A stretch of 64,000 nucleotides of DNA. Origin: Bowmanella denitrificans. Lineage in GTDB: Bacteria; Pseudomonadota; Gammaproteobacteria; Enterobacterales; Alteromonadaceae. Position 1 is the first letter of the stretch. Every line of letters begins with the position of its first letter. Shown here one piece after another: positions 27,566 to 36,744 of the stretch. The stretch covers positions 124,001-188,000 of the forward strand of contig NZ_BAAAEI010000001.1 in NCBI RefSeq assembly GCF_039522935.1. Direction: 5' to 3'. Under the pieces are notes generated by a model, which made no database searches, was not told where the DNA came from, and saw only the letters and a list, made by a program, of their open reading frames with translations. The position numbers and the translations under genes are program-made.

Positions 27566-30500
27566 TTACCTATTCTTATAAAACGAAGCGTTTCTTCCTG
27601 TTAAATCAACATCACCCTCAAACACTCTCTCTGCTGCACCTGTTACAGGATTTTTGATAACTTGAATTTCGTTAGGGTTCGCATCAAACTCAACATAGTT
27701 GTTGCCTTTCCCGCGTTTAATACCTAATTGCTTTTCAATATCTCTGGCGCTGCCTACACGCCCCCTTGCTTTTACTGTAAACACACTATTCTGGTCGCTT
27801 GCTATTATCGAATTGCTCTCCCGAATCCCCTCAAGCCCTTTGTTATTAGTAAAGTGTCTTACTCTCTCCGTTAGCTCTTCAATACTATCATTGACTTTTT
27901 CACCAAGTTTCCCAACAGCTTTGACTTTTTTGCCCACAATTCCAACCATGGACTGGGCTGCCCCACTAAAATCTCCCTCATTTATAGCATCTATAGATGC
28001 CTTGATCTCAGGCATCGGGTTAATAAGATTTTCAAAAATCCAGTTCTGCAAATTGCCCAAAGGTGTCGGTGCAAATGGATCAAACGCATTTGACTGTGCG
28101 TTAGAGTTAGAGCTGGCAGCATTACTCCCCTGCTTAGCCACTTCCCCCTGCCCTAACTTATCAACAATAGCCTGATTATTGCTTGAGGGATTACCCTGAT
28201 TCTGTGCACCATTTGCAGCCCCCCCAACGCCAGTGTAAGAAACACCTACCGCTGATCCACCAATGGTATTCGTTCCACCAACAGGCGCATCTCGCTTTAT
28301 CTTACTCCCTGTCACCGTAACTTTCTGACGAAGCTTTTCTGGCTCTACTGCTGAATACCCAGACGGGTCCGTCCCAGCCAAAGGATTATTCATAATATAC
28401 GAATAAGGGTTAATACTCTGGCTATTGCCGGGGCTTTGAATAATGGGGTCCACAGACAAAAACCGTCCGACCTTGTAATCATACACCCGCCCGTTCATAT
28501 GAATCAGCTCAGCCTCATCCAGATGTTCATGGTCGGTAAAGCCACGGCGGCTTGGGCCTTCTGCCAGTCGGGGCAGGCTTAGCTGGCTCCAGTCGCCACC
28601 TCTGGGTGTGCCAAAGGCATCAAAATGCCGGTAGGCGGTAACCTGGCCATTGTGATCGGTAAAGGTGGTGGCGCTGCCAAGGCGGTCGCGGTGAGTAAAG
28701 GCGATACTGGTATCGCTGCCAAAGGTGAGTATGGCAATATCGGCAATATAGGCTTTTTGCTGGCTGCCGGAGCTGCTGGTTTCCACCTCATAATGTTTAT
28801 CAACATAGTAAGTGGTGACTTCGCCGCTACCGGCACTTCTGACTTGTTTGACACGGGCTAAATCTGCCCCATACACAAAGCTGACACTGCCATTGCGGCT
28901 GATTTGCGTAGGCTTGTTAAATACATTGTAGGTGACTTCCCTGATGCCATTCCTATGGGTCAGGTTACCCTTATTGTCGTAGCCGTAGGTTTCGCTACCG
29001 CCGCCTTTCAGGTCCACCGATTCCAGCTTATTGCTGCTCTCTACATACTGATAGGCACTGTCGCCGGATACAGAGTAATCTGATTTATGGCGGATATTGC
29101 CAACCGCATCATAACCATAACTCACGCTGAAATTCACGCCATTACCGCTGGTACTGGCGGTTACCAGTCTTTGCAACTCGTCGTAAGCAAAGGTTTCTGT
29201 GCTATTAAAGGTCGGCAGTAAGTTTTGCTGCTCCAGTAAATTACCGTAACTGTCGTACTCAGCATAATTCAGACTATGCAACGCGGTGTTGCCATTTTTA
29301 ACCACATTGAACAGCATTTGCCCGCTTATGGCGCTATAACCAATGCTGCTGGTCAGGGCTGCGTTTTCGTCACCGATTTGTGCAGTGGTAATGTTGCCGA
29401 AGGCATCTTGCGCCGTGACAGTACGATAGCTGTAGTCAGTTGCAGCATTATATTCACGTGTCAGATAGCCATAGCTGTTGTACTCATACCCCAGTATCAG
29501 GCCGTTAGGGTAAATCAGTGCCTTGGGCTTGCCACTGTTTTGGTCATACTGAGTTTCGGTGGTATAGCTAGTACCATCCACAGTCAATGTGCTTTGATAA
29601 GGCAGGGCCGCATAATTATATTTATAGGTTTTATTAACGCCGTTTTCGCTTTCACTGCACAGCATGCCGGTCTTACAAGTATCCCAGCCAAACAGAGCGG
29701 TTTTACCGTCGGCGATACGCGTGGTGACCCGACCCGCTTTGTCCATATCATAATAAATGGTTTTACTGTTGGCGTCGGTTTCAGTTTCAAGTTCGGCAAA
29801 GTCATTATAGACAAAACTGGTTTTGCCCTGGTTGGGATCATCCACCCATAGCTTACGGCCCAGCGCATCGTATTTGGCGGTAATCTGCACAGCGTTAGCA
29901 TCCTGAATTAAAATCGGATTGCCACCGGCATCGTATAAATAGTCTGTGCTGCCCGCCTTGGCATCCACCGTATTTACCAACTGTTGCAGGCTGTTGTAAC
30001 GTCTGGACATGCTCAGGTTATGGCCAATATCCGCGGTCGTACTAATGTTGGTGGTAAGCCCCTGGTAACTATATTGCGTGATTAGGTTGCCGTGACTGCC
30101 AGAAGTTAGTTTGCCAACCAGACGCCCTAACACATCGTAACCAGAATAAGTGGTAGTGCCTTTATCTGTGCCGGTATAGGGAGTGGTTTCACTTGCTTTG
30201 AAGCCCCTGGCCGTAAAGCTGATATCCTGGCTTATCCAGTTGCCATCAAAGCCCTGTGTACGGGTTTTCACGGTGCGGCCCAGGCTGTCTTGGTACTGCT
30301 CGGTAGTGGGGTTACCCGCTTGCTGCACCACCACTTTCATAACCGCATGCCCTTGATTTTCAACCTGCTGATAACTCAGATATTGCGTTGGCTGACCTGT
30401 TACATCCAGAGTTTTAGGCCGGTTAAAGGCATCGTAACCAGTGGTAGTAGTCACCCCGTTTATCGCAACCTGCGTCAGGGGCAGGCCATTGGTCGGGTCA

Positions 30501-33500
30501 GTCGCTATATTGGTCGCCAGCACTTTATTGCCGCCCAGCTTCTGATTTTGCTGGCTGACAAAGTAGCCGTCTGCGGCCACGCTCTGGCCATCGTTGCTAT
30601 AGTAAAGCTCGGTAATACGGCTCTGTTCGGTCGCTGTGGCGCTGCTCCCTATCAACACATTGCCGGTTTGGGTAATGGTTTTGGGTAAACCGTAATCGTT
30701 GTACACATAGGTGCTGGTTAAGGTGCTAGTGTCACCGCTCACCTTAAGCACTTGCGGCTGGCGGAAGGTACTGTTCCAGGTCTCGACCTGGGTTTCAACC
30801 ACTTGTGTTTCGTTCGTGCCGCTAGCGGCAGCCAGACCATTCAGGTGGTCGACCGATTTGGTCACCTTGCGGGATTCCCAGCGATTCGGCCAGCTACTGG
30901 TGGCCTGAGTATAATCGGTCTCGACCTTGGTGGTGTGCGACATGGTACTGTCTGTGACCAGTGTCACTTGTTCAGCCACATTACCGTATTGGTCAATACT
31001 ATTAACCGACATCGTGGATGTGGTAACCGCTGACGTACTGGTGGTGGTAGCGACTGAACCCGGCCGGGTGCTTTGCACATCAAATTTGGTAACAGTGGCC
31101 TGCTGATTGTAGATATGCCAGCTATTGGTAAAAGCATAATTTGGGTTTTGTAGCCAATGATTGGTTTGGGTCTGAATCGGGTTTTGCTCCCCGACCTGGT
31201 ACACAGACTGACTGGCCACCTGGCTGGTGAACGGGAATTTAATTAAAAAGTTGGTTTCGGTTTGTGTGCCATTGGCATCATCCACCTGAGTAATCTGGGT
31301 AAAGCCCCTGAATCCGCGCCCCCGGTGGTTGTATGTCGCCCCGCCATATTGGTAGCTTTGTTTATTGTTTGAGCCGACACCGTTGCTTTGTTGGAATTCC
31401 GCGACCACATACATACTGGAGGCAAAGTTAAAATGCCCTTCGTCAATAACGTCACTGATCTGCCGCTGATAAAACTCACCGTTGCCGCTGCTCAGTGGAC
31501 GGTAGTGCCAACTGGCTTGATTGCCTGCACTGTCATTCGCCGCAACCATTAAGTCGATGGCACGATAATCCTGTTTACCCGGTTCGGCTTTATCGGTGGC
31601 ACCGTAGTTACGGTTGATATACACACTGTTTTGTTGTGAAAGCAGATTGCTGCTGCCATTGAAGGAACAACCATCATCAGCATATTGCACACAGCCATAG
31701 CTGAACACCATATCGCTCAGGCCTTTACCAAACGCGTCGACGACCTTGGTATAATTCGCTGCCCCAACCAGACCGGAATCCCCAATGGTGGCGCTAAAGG
31801 TGCCATTGGTGTTTTCCACAAACTTCATCACGTTGTAGCGGTATATGCTGCGATCCCATTCGGGGAACATAGCCTGCTCGGGCCCTGTTTGACTGGTTTG
31901 ATAGTTACCGTAAAGCTCATGACCACACTTGATCACATCAGTTTTGCGACCTTGAAGATGATCGAATACGCCGTAAATTTTGTGGCAACCTGCGACCAAC
32001 ACGTCTCCTGGTATCAGCAATTCAGAACGGCCATCGCCGTCTATATCTGCTATTTTTATTGCCTGCTCAAATTTGGCTGCTAATCCCCATTTGGCTTCTC
32101 CTGGTTTACTGGGCATAGGATAGTTACGTGTTTCCAGTACAGACGCTGCCCCTAAATCTACCGCCGCTGCAAAATTGCCATCCCCCTGGTTGAGCTTCAA
32201 GAATAGGTTGCCAGCACCGCCCATCCAGCCCAGCCAATCTTTTAAACCGTCGCCGTTTGCATCGACTAAGATGGCGTAGTCGCCCTCAATGCCTCCGTGC
32301 GTGAAGTTAATATTATGAGCAACTAGAGATACAGTTCCTTGCGTACTGACATGGGTAAGCAACAGACGATGAGGGACCGGTCTGGCTTGGTTAAGCCCTT
32401 GCCCATACTCAACCAAATCAGGTAAGCCATCGGCATTCATATCACCGACAAATTGTGCGTTTTGCGTCAGTCCAATATTAATTAAATGCTGTCCTGACTG
32501 GTATGGCCGCGCTAAGTTCTGACTATGCAAATATAAAGTCAGGCTGGCTGCGTTAGGGCTGATTTTGCGTTTAACAATCAGATCTGGCCAACCATCACCA
32601 TTATAGTCGTTGGCGTCAACCAAGGTGTCCCCAGGCGAAGCCAGCGACACGTAGGGTTCAATGGTAATGTGCTGGTTATTGGTCGACCAGTCGACATAAA
32701 TGCCACTCTGATTTTCCAGTACATAGCCAATCTTGAGCTGATCGTTTTCGATTTTCCATGTATCTGTACGCCCATCCAGATTAAAATCACCTTCTATACA
32801 GTAATCGCTGTAGTCAATGCTACTGCGCATACAGGTACTGATTGCAAAGTTTGAAGTACCCAGTAAGTCCCCTTCGGCGTTAAGAAACTGGTGTTGCCCA
32901 ATATATTGGCCGCTGTTGTCAACAGAGTAAGTCTTCCAGTCTCGCACCCCATCACCATTAACATCACCGCTGGCATCAATAGAACTTATCGACTCAACCA
33001 CCTCATCACCAAAACGGTCCACATGGCTGGGATATATTTCTGTGCCGTCACTGCTGGTGAATAGCTCTAACTGGAACTTCGGTGCATCGTCCTGCCAATC
33101 AAACGTGGTACTGCGGCACTGCGTTTCTGCACATTCAGACACGCTCTGCAATAGTGAACGACCTGAGGCTCGGGACACCTCATACCCTAACGTATAACTA
33201 CGAACCAATGTATTGGCGTAGTAAGTTTTAACCGATTCTAAACGCTTAGTTTGACGGGTTTTGCCCCCGGCCAGGTAACTGGTGGAATATTTGCTACGAT
33301 TCTCGTAATTAAACTCAACCTTACGATTACCTATAGTTGTACCTTGCCCGGTATAAAAAATGCTTTCCAGCAGGATTTCGCCAGCGCTCTGATCCTGGGA
33401 ATAGACGTAATGAATGGCATTTTGCCCACTGACATCATGCTCGCTACCAATTTGCCAGCTAAGGGCTGCCGCTGCTCCCTGGGGTGTCACCGCAGCATCG

Positions 33501-34381
33501 TATTTTTGCATTCGGCCATCGGCATAGGTAACAGTAAAATAGGTACCACTACTGTTAATAGCACCTTGTTGCTTGACCGTCAGAAACTGGTCCAGCTCAG
33601 TGGCATAAGTTGCACCGGAGCCACCATAAACACCGCTACGAAGGACTAAACGTTGCCCGTTTAAGCACAATCTGTCGGTGTTACCGTTATAGCTGACACC
33701 TGCCGAAAAGCCGTCCTGGGCCAGCGTGGCCGGACACCGCGAAATACTGCCACCGGCAGATAGATCCCAGCCAACGCCTGCCAGGCCATTCCCAGCTCGG
33801 CTACTGTATGACAGGGCAACACTGGGTGCCATACCAGCACGGCCCGGCGGAATAGCAATGGGAATAGTATAACTGGCACTGCCACCAGATACGGCAGCCT
33901 TACCCGGCAGCGGCCCGAAATAGTTTGAGCTGCCAGGGCTGATATTGGGCAGTACCTGGTCGGCCACTTCACCGCCAAATGCCGCCCAGTTCAGAGTAGC
34001 GGGATCATCGTAATCAATGGTTAATGTTTGGCTATATTGTGCCACTTCATCGCACAGCGGTTGCGTTGGCCTGCTGGGGTCAACTAAACAACCAATCACC
34101 CGGTAGTCAAATTTGCCGGTCGACTTACTTAGAGTGTGGCTAAGCAATGAAGCGGGAGATATATGCGTCCAATTGCCACTGCTACCGTTCTGGCGTTCTT
34201 CCAAACGGTAATGCTCAGCACCATCTACCTGGTTCCAGGACAAGGTGACTGAATGTTCACTGGCTTGGCTTAGAAAGCCAACAGTGCCCATCAAAGCAAC
34301 CATTGTTTTAACTTTACCAGGAGTGCTCAGCCAATTAGCCAAGCCTGACATTGGATTTGAAAACTGCATTACTTGTTCCAT
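27566..34381 (-). CDS. SpvB/RHS polymorphic toxin with C-terminal ADP-ribosyltransferase-like tip
   Basis: The protein is about 2271 residues from ATG 34381 (ATG 34369 behind GGAA is an alternative; TTG 34411 is unlikely). Order: N-terminal hydrophobic export segment; fibronectin III-like domain (about 50-115); SpvB/TcdB N-terminal domain (SYTIPIAIPPGRAGMAPSVA); VCBS/FG-GAP repeats with DxNxDG sites (DVNGDGVRDW, DYNGDGWPDL, DIDGDGRSEL); YD/RHS repeats; RHS core (GRVYDYKVGRFLSVDP, NPLAGTDPSG). A variable linker and a ~100-residue tip follow (VRHFTNNKGLEGIRESNSI, NNYVEFDANPNEIQV), like HYD1-type ADP-ribosyltransferases. The shell probably encapsulates and releases the tip. Confidence 0.85.
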   Translation of the reverse strand: MEQVMQFSNPMSGLANWLSTPGKVKTMVALMGTVGFLSQASEHSVTLSWNQVDGAEHYRLEERQNGSSGNWTHISPASLLSHTLSKSTGKFDYRVIGCLVDPSRPTQPLCDEVAQYSQTLTIDYDDPATLNWAAFGGEVADQVLPNISPGSSNYFGPLPGKAAVSGGSASYTIPIAIPPGRAGMAPSVALSYSSRAGNGLAGVGWDLSAGGSISRCPATLAQDGFSAGVSYNGNTDRLCLNGQRLVLRSGVYGGSGATYATELDQFLTVKQQGAINSSGTYFTVTYADGRMQKYDAAVTPQGAAAALSWQIGSEHDVSGQNAIHYVYSQDQSAGEILLESIFYTGQGTTIGNRKVEFNYENRSKYSTSYLAGGKTRQTKRLESVKTYYANTLVRSYTLGYEVSRASGRSLLQSVSECAETQCRSTTFDWQDDAPKFQLELFTSSDGTEIYPSHVDRFGDEVVESISSIDASGDVNGDGVRDWKTYSVDNSGQYIGQHQFLNAEGDLLGTSNFAISTCMRSSIDYSDYCIEGDFNLDGRTDTWKIENDQLKIGYVLENQSGIYVDWSTNNQHITIEPYVSLASPGDTLVDANDYNGDGWPDLIVKRKISPNAASLTLYLHSQNLARPYQSGQHLINIGLTQNAQFVGDMNADGLPDLVEYGQGLNQARPVPHRLLLTHVSTQGTVSLVAHNINFTHGGIEGDYAILVDANGDGLKDWLGWMGGAGNLFLKLNQGDGNFAAAVDLGAASVLETRNYPMPSKPGEAKWGLAAKFEQAIKIADIDGDGRSELLIPGDVLVAGCHKIYGVFDHLQGRKTDVIKCGHELYGNYQTSQTGPEQAMFPEWDRSIYRYNVMKFVENTNGTFSATIGDSGLVGAANYTKVVDAFGKGLSDMVFSYGCVQYADDGCSFNGSSNLLSQQNSVYINRNYGATDKAEPGKQDYRAIDLMVAANDSAGNQASWHYRPLSSGNGEFYQRQISDVIDEGHFNFASSMYVVAEFQQSNGVGSNNKQSYQYGGATYNHRGRGFRGFTQITQVDDANGTQTETNFLIKFPFTSQVASQSVYQVGEQNPIQTQTNHWLQNPNYAFTNSWHIYNQQATVTKFDVQSTRPGSVATTTSTSAVTTSTMSVNSIDQYGNVAEQVTLVTDSTMSHTTKVETDYTQATSSWPNRWESRKVTKSVDHLNGLAAASGTNETQVVETQVETWNSTFRQPQVLKVSGDTSTLTSTYVYNDYGLPKTITQTGNVLIGSSATATEQSRITELYYSNDGQSVAADGYFVSQQNQKLGGNKVLATNIATDPTNGLPLTQVAINGVTTTTGYDAFNRPKTLDVTGQPTQYLSYQQVENQGHAVMKVVVQQAGNPTTEQYQDSLGRTVKTRTQGFDGNWISQDISFTARGFKASETTPYTGTDKGTTTYSGYDVLGRLVGKLTSGSHGNLITQYSYQGLTTNISTTADIGHNLSMSRRYNSLQQLVNTVDAKAGSTDYLYDAGGNPILIQDANAVQITAKYDALGRKLWVDDPNQGKTSFVYNDFAELETETDANSKTIYYDMDKAGRVTTRIADGKTALFGWDTCKTGMLCSESENGVNKTYKYNYAALPYQSTLTVDGTSYTTETQYDQNSGKPKALIYPNGLILGYEYNSYGYLTREYNAATDYSYRTVTAQDAFGNITTAQIGDENAALTSSIGYSAISGQMLFNVVKNGNTALHSLNYAEYDSYGNLLEQQNLLPTFNSTETFAYDELQRLVTASTSGNGVNFSVSYGYDAVGNIRHKSDYSVSGDSAYQYVESSNKLESVDLKGGGSETYGYDNKGNLTHRNGIREVTYNVFNKPTQISRNGSVSFVYGADLARVKQVRSAGSGEVTTYYVDKHYEVETSSSGSQQKAYIADIAILTFGSDTSIAFTHRDRLGSATTFTDHNGQVTAYRHFDAFGTPRGGDWSQLSLPRLAEGPSRRGFTDHEHLDEAELIHMNGRVYDYKVGRFLSVDPIIQSPGNSQSINPYSYIMNNPLAGTDPSGYSAVEPEKLRQKVTVTGSKIKRDAPVGGTNTIGGSAVGVSYTGVGGAANGAQNQGNPSSNNQAIVDKLGQGEVAKQGSNAASSNSNAQSNAFDPFAPTPLGNLQNWIFENLINPMPEIKASIDAINEGDFSGAAQSMVGIVGKKVKAVGKLGEKVNDSIEELTERVRHFTNNKGLEGIRESNSIIASDQNSVFTVKARGRVGSARDIEKQLGIKRGKGNNYVEFDANPNEIQVIKNPVTGAAERVFEGDVDLTGRNASFYKNR

Positions 34382-34614
34382 TAACCATCGAATACTGCAT
34401 TGCCCCGGCAAGTTACTTAGTTTCCTTTGCCCTTTGCCAGGCCGACTATTTTTTTGGGTAGCGCACCTATAGTGGAAATATCGCCCATCCCCATAAGTTC
34501 GCGCGTTTATATCATATTCAAGCGTTACATCATAGGAGGTGTAGCGACATTACCGGCCCAAGACCTAACACTGACTTACAGATTCATTTCAATGGCCGGA
34601 GGCTAGAATAACTG

Positions 34615-36126
34615 TCACATGAGTGACGCTAAAAACTTTGCAAATGGCACAATGTCTTGTCTAACACTCGCTGCTTCCAAAGCTTGCATGTATTCATCCC
34701 GACGCTCGACTGGAACGACTGTCCAAGAGTAGCCGCCTGAGGCCATCATTAAATTCATAATAAACCGGCCCATTCTGCCGTTACCATCAAAGTAAGGATG
34801 GATGTAGACGAAAATGAAGTGCCCCAGTACCACTCTGACTGCTGCATTTTCCTCTTCAGCGAGTAAGTCTAATAATGTCGGCATCATATCGCGAAGCGCT
34901 TCCCTATTTGGGGGAGTATGCATAGATTGGCGAATATAGACAGGCCTTATTCGGTAACCGGCCAAGTCTGATTGTTTAACAATACCGGCGGCCACACTGG
35001 GGCCAAATAATGCTAAGTACCAGTCACTGTGCGCTTGTTCTAACACGTCGCCAGGATTTTTACCTTCTAGCACAGCCCTAACAGCTTTCTTTACTTCCTG
35101 AAAAGCATCCCAGTAGCCTTTGGCAGCCATAGCATCTAAGTGCCTTTTGCTCTTGTCGGAATCTTCTGCTTGCCAGCTACCAGAACGCACCAGTTCAATC
35201 AGTTCACGAGTTACGCGATAGCCTTCAATGGATAGTGAGTGGTAAGCGTCTGTTACGTATTTGTCTTCCACTTCGGCCATGTAGGTTTCGATGTCGATAG
35301 TTTGGTATAGTTGTTCTGGAAAGTGCGCAATAACATTTTCGCGCATTTGCGCCCACATTAACCGCATGCGATTCACATAGGGCGACACATCACGACGCCC
35401 AAAGCTTACCTGCACTTTCTCTGTAAAAAAGTCTTCTTCTTTCACTTTCAGATCGGCAGCTTGCATACCCTTTAAAATATTATCAGCAATCAAGTCTCGG
35501 CCTATATTTCTAAAAGCCCCCATTAACCGACCGGCAATCACACTGTGGCTACCCGCAAGTAAAACCGACAATACGTCAGATGCATCTGTCACCATTGATA
35601 AGGCGGTACGCATATGGATAGGCGCTTTTTGAAACTGGCTCGCCGAAGAATGGACAAGCGCTGATGCCAAACTGTACACATTAAGCCCTTCCAGGTTTTC
35701 AATATGTTCTGCGGCTGGCATGTTTAACCTGACATCAAAAATCGAGGTGTTGTGTAATAAGGCGGTGGGTTTATTATTGCCTTTGGGCGAGCGCACGAGC
35801 AATTGCTGAGGTACGGTTCTATCACCGATATGCAGACTAAGTGATTGTTCAGGTGAAAGACACCAGGATTTGACGAACCGTTCTGACAAATAGGCGCTGC
35901 AAAAGTCCCAGAAAGAGGTATACCAAGATGTACTGTCGCCAGGCTTTTCATCGGGTATCGCCGGTATATACCAGCCACGGATAACTTCGCGAATAAACCC
36001 ATGCTTCAATAGCCGCTCTCGATGTACTCTGCTGAGTTGCTTTGATTGAATGGCTACAACGCCTGACTCCTGAAGCTGTTGTAATTGCTCAAGCGAATCA
36101 GCTAGTTTTTGTGATACATCATTCAT
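34615..36126 (-). CDS. Fic enzyme with AbiEi-like N-terminal DNA-binding domain
   Basis: The 503-residue protein has an AbiEi-type winged helix at about 10-60 (SGVVAIQSKQLSRVHRERLL, then VIRGWYIP), a linker of AbiEi-C character, and a Fic domain with the complete catalytic motif HPYFDGNGRMGR (about 443-454; catalytic His, Asp/Asn and Arg present). The inhibitory motif S-x-x-x-E-G is at about 297-302 (SLSIEG), N-terminal to the Fic motif as in class II. It probably AMPylates a target and is autoinhibited. ATG 36126 follows GGAG. A four-unit repeat lies just upstream, fitting autorepression by the N-terminal domain (inference). Confidence 0.85.
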   Translation of the reverse strand: MNDVSQKLADSLEQLQQLQESGVVAIQSKQLSRVHRERLLKHGFIREVIRGWYIPAIPDEKPGDSTSWYTSFWDFCSAYLSERFVKSWCLSPEQSLSLHIGDRTVPQQLLVRSPKGNNKPTALLHNTSIFDVRLNMPAAEHIENLEGLNVYSLASALVHSSASQFQKAPIHMRTALSMVTDASDVLSVLLAGSHSVIAGRLMGAFRNIGRDLIADNILKGMQAADLKVKEEDFFTEKVQVSFGRRDVSPYVNRMRLMWAQMRENVIAHFPEQLYQTIDIETYMAEVEDKYVTDAYHSLSIEGYRVTRELIELVRSGSWQAEDSDKSKRHLDAMAAKGYWDAFQEVKKAVRAVLEGKNPGDVLEQAHSDWYLALFGPSVAAGIVKQSDLAGYRIRPVYIRQSMHTPPNREALRDMMPTLLDLLAEEENAAVRVVLGHFIFVYIHPYFDGNGRMGRFIMNLMMASGGYSWTVVPVERRDEYMQALEAASVRQDIVPFAKFLASLM

Positions 36127-36172
36127 GTTCGCTCCAACTATTACCTGCGATATTTACCAGTTATCACTTTCC

Positions 36173-36268
36173 ATCTCCAGGTTATGGCGCCATACCATTT
36201 ACAGGTTTTAATGTATCACGATCTATAGGTTTTAGCGCCACACATTTTATAGGTTTTAATTCGATCAA
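36173..36268. repeat. Four 24-nt-period repeats upstream of fic (candidate operator array)
   Basis: Units start at 36173, 36197, 36221 and 36245, each with a core like ATYTAYAGGTTTTA. The AGGTTTTA core recurs exactly every 24 nt (AGGTTATG in the first). Units 1 and 3 share a following GCGCCAYAC and units 2 and 4 share an AAT start, giving an alternating pattern. The array ends 47 bp before the fic ATG. Confidence 0.75.
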
Positions 36269-36277
36269 GGGGTCCGA

Positions 36278-36640
36278 TCAAGGGCTCAGCGTTGTTGAAG
36301 CCTTAACCGCCCGAAATCGCGGCGACTTTCGATCACCACCGTGCTGTAGTTTGGGCAAGGCACATCCCAATTGCTGTTCTATTTGCTGCTTAAAGCGACT
36401 GTCGCCTAGCACCCAGGTCTTTTGCTGAGCCTCCCGGATTTGCTTTAGGGAATAATCCGGTATATGAGCTTTAAACAAGGCTTGGTAGGCGGCCTTTCGA
36501 CTAGTAATGTCAGCGCCTAAGGCCAGATAGAGCGGATGTGCAGTCAGTAACTCAATATGCTTATCCAATGCATTATGCTGATAGCTTGACCAGGGATACT
36601 CGGCAGGATGAGCCACCATATTGTCCCCCTTAAGCCACAT
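36278..36640 (-). pseudogene. RAYT (REP-associated tyrosine transposase) C-terminal remnant
   Basis: The frame carries the RAYT C-terminal region: NMVAHPAEYPWSSYQHNAL, HPLYLALGAD, KTWVLGDSRFKQQIEQQLG and GGDRKS. The N-terminal catalytic half with the HUH and Tyr motifs is absent. The inverted element GATCAAGGGGTC lies directly beside it (36263-36274), as do copies near 25.4 and 27.3 kb. Functional transposition from this copy is not expected. Confidence 0.85.
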
Positions 36641-36744
36641 TTATTTAACAAAAAACAACGATGAACATCCAATAAAACCAAATAGGTTGTAAAAACAGCC
36701 CACCAAAGATGAAGGACAACAAATGAAATGATTCTGATAATTAG

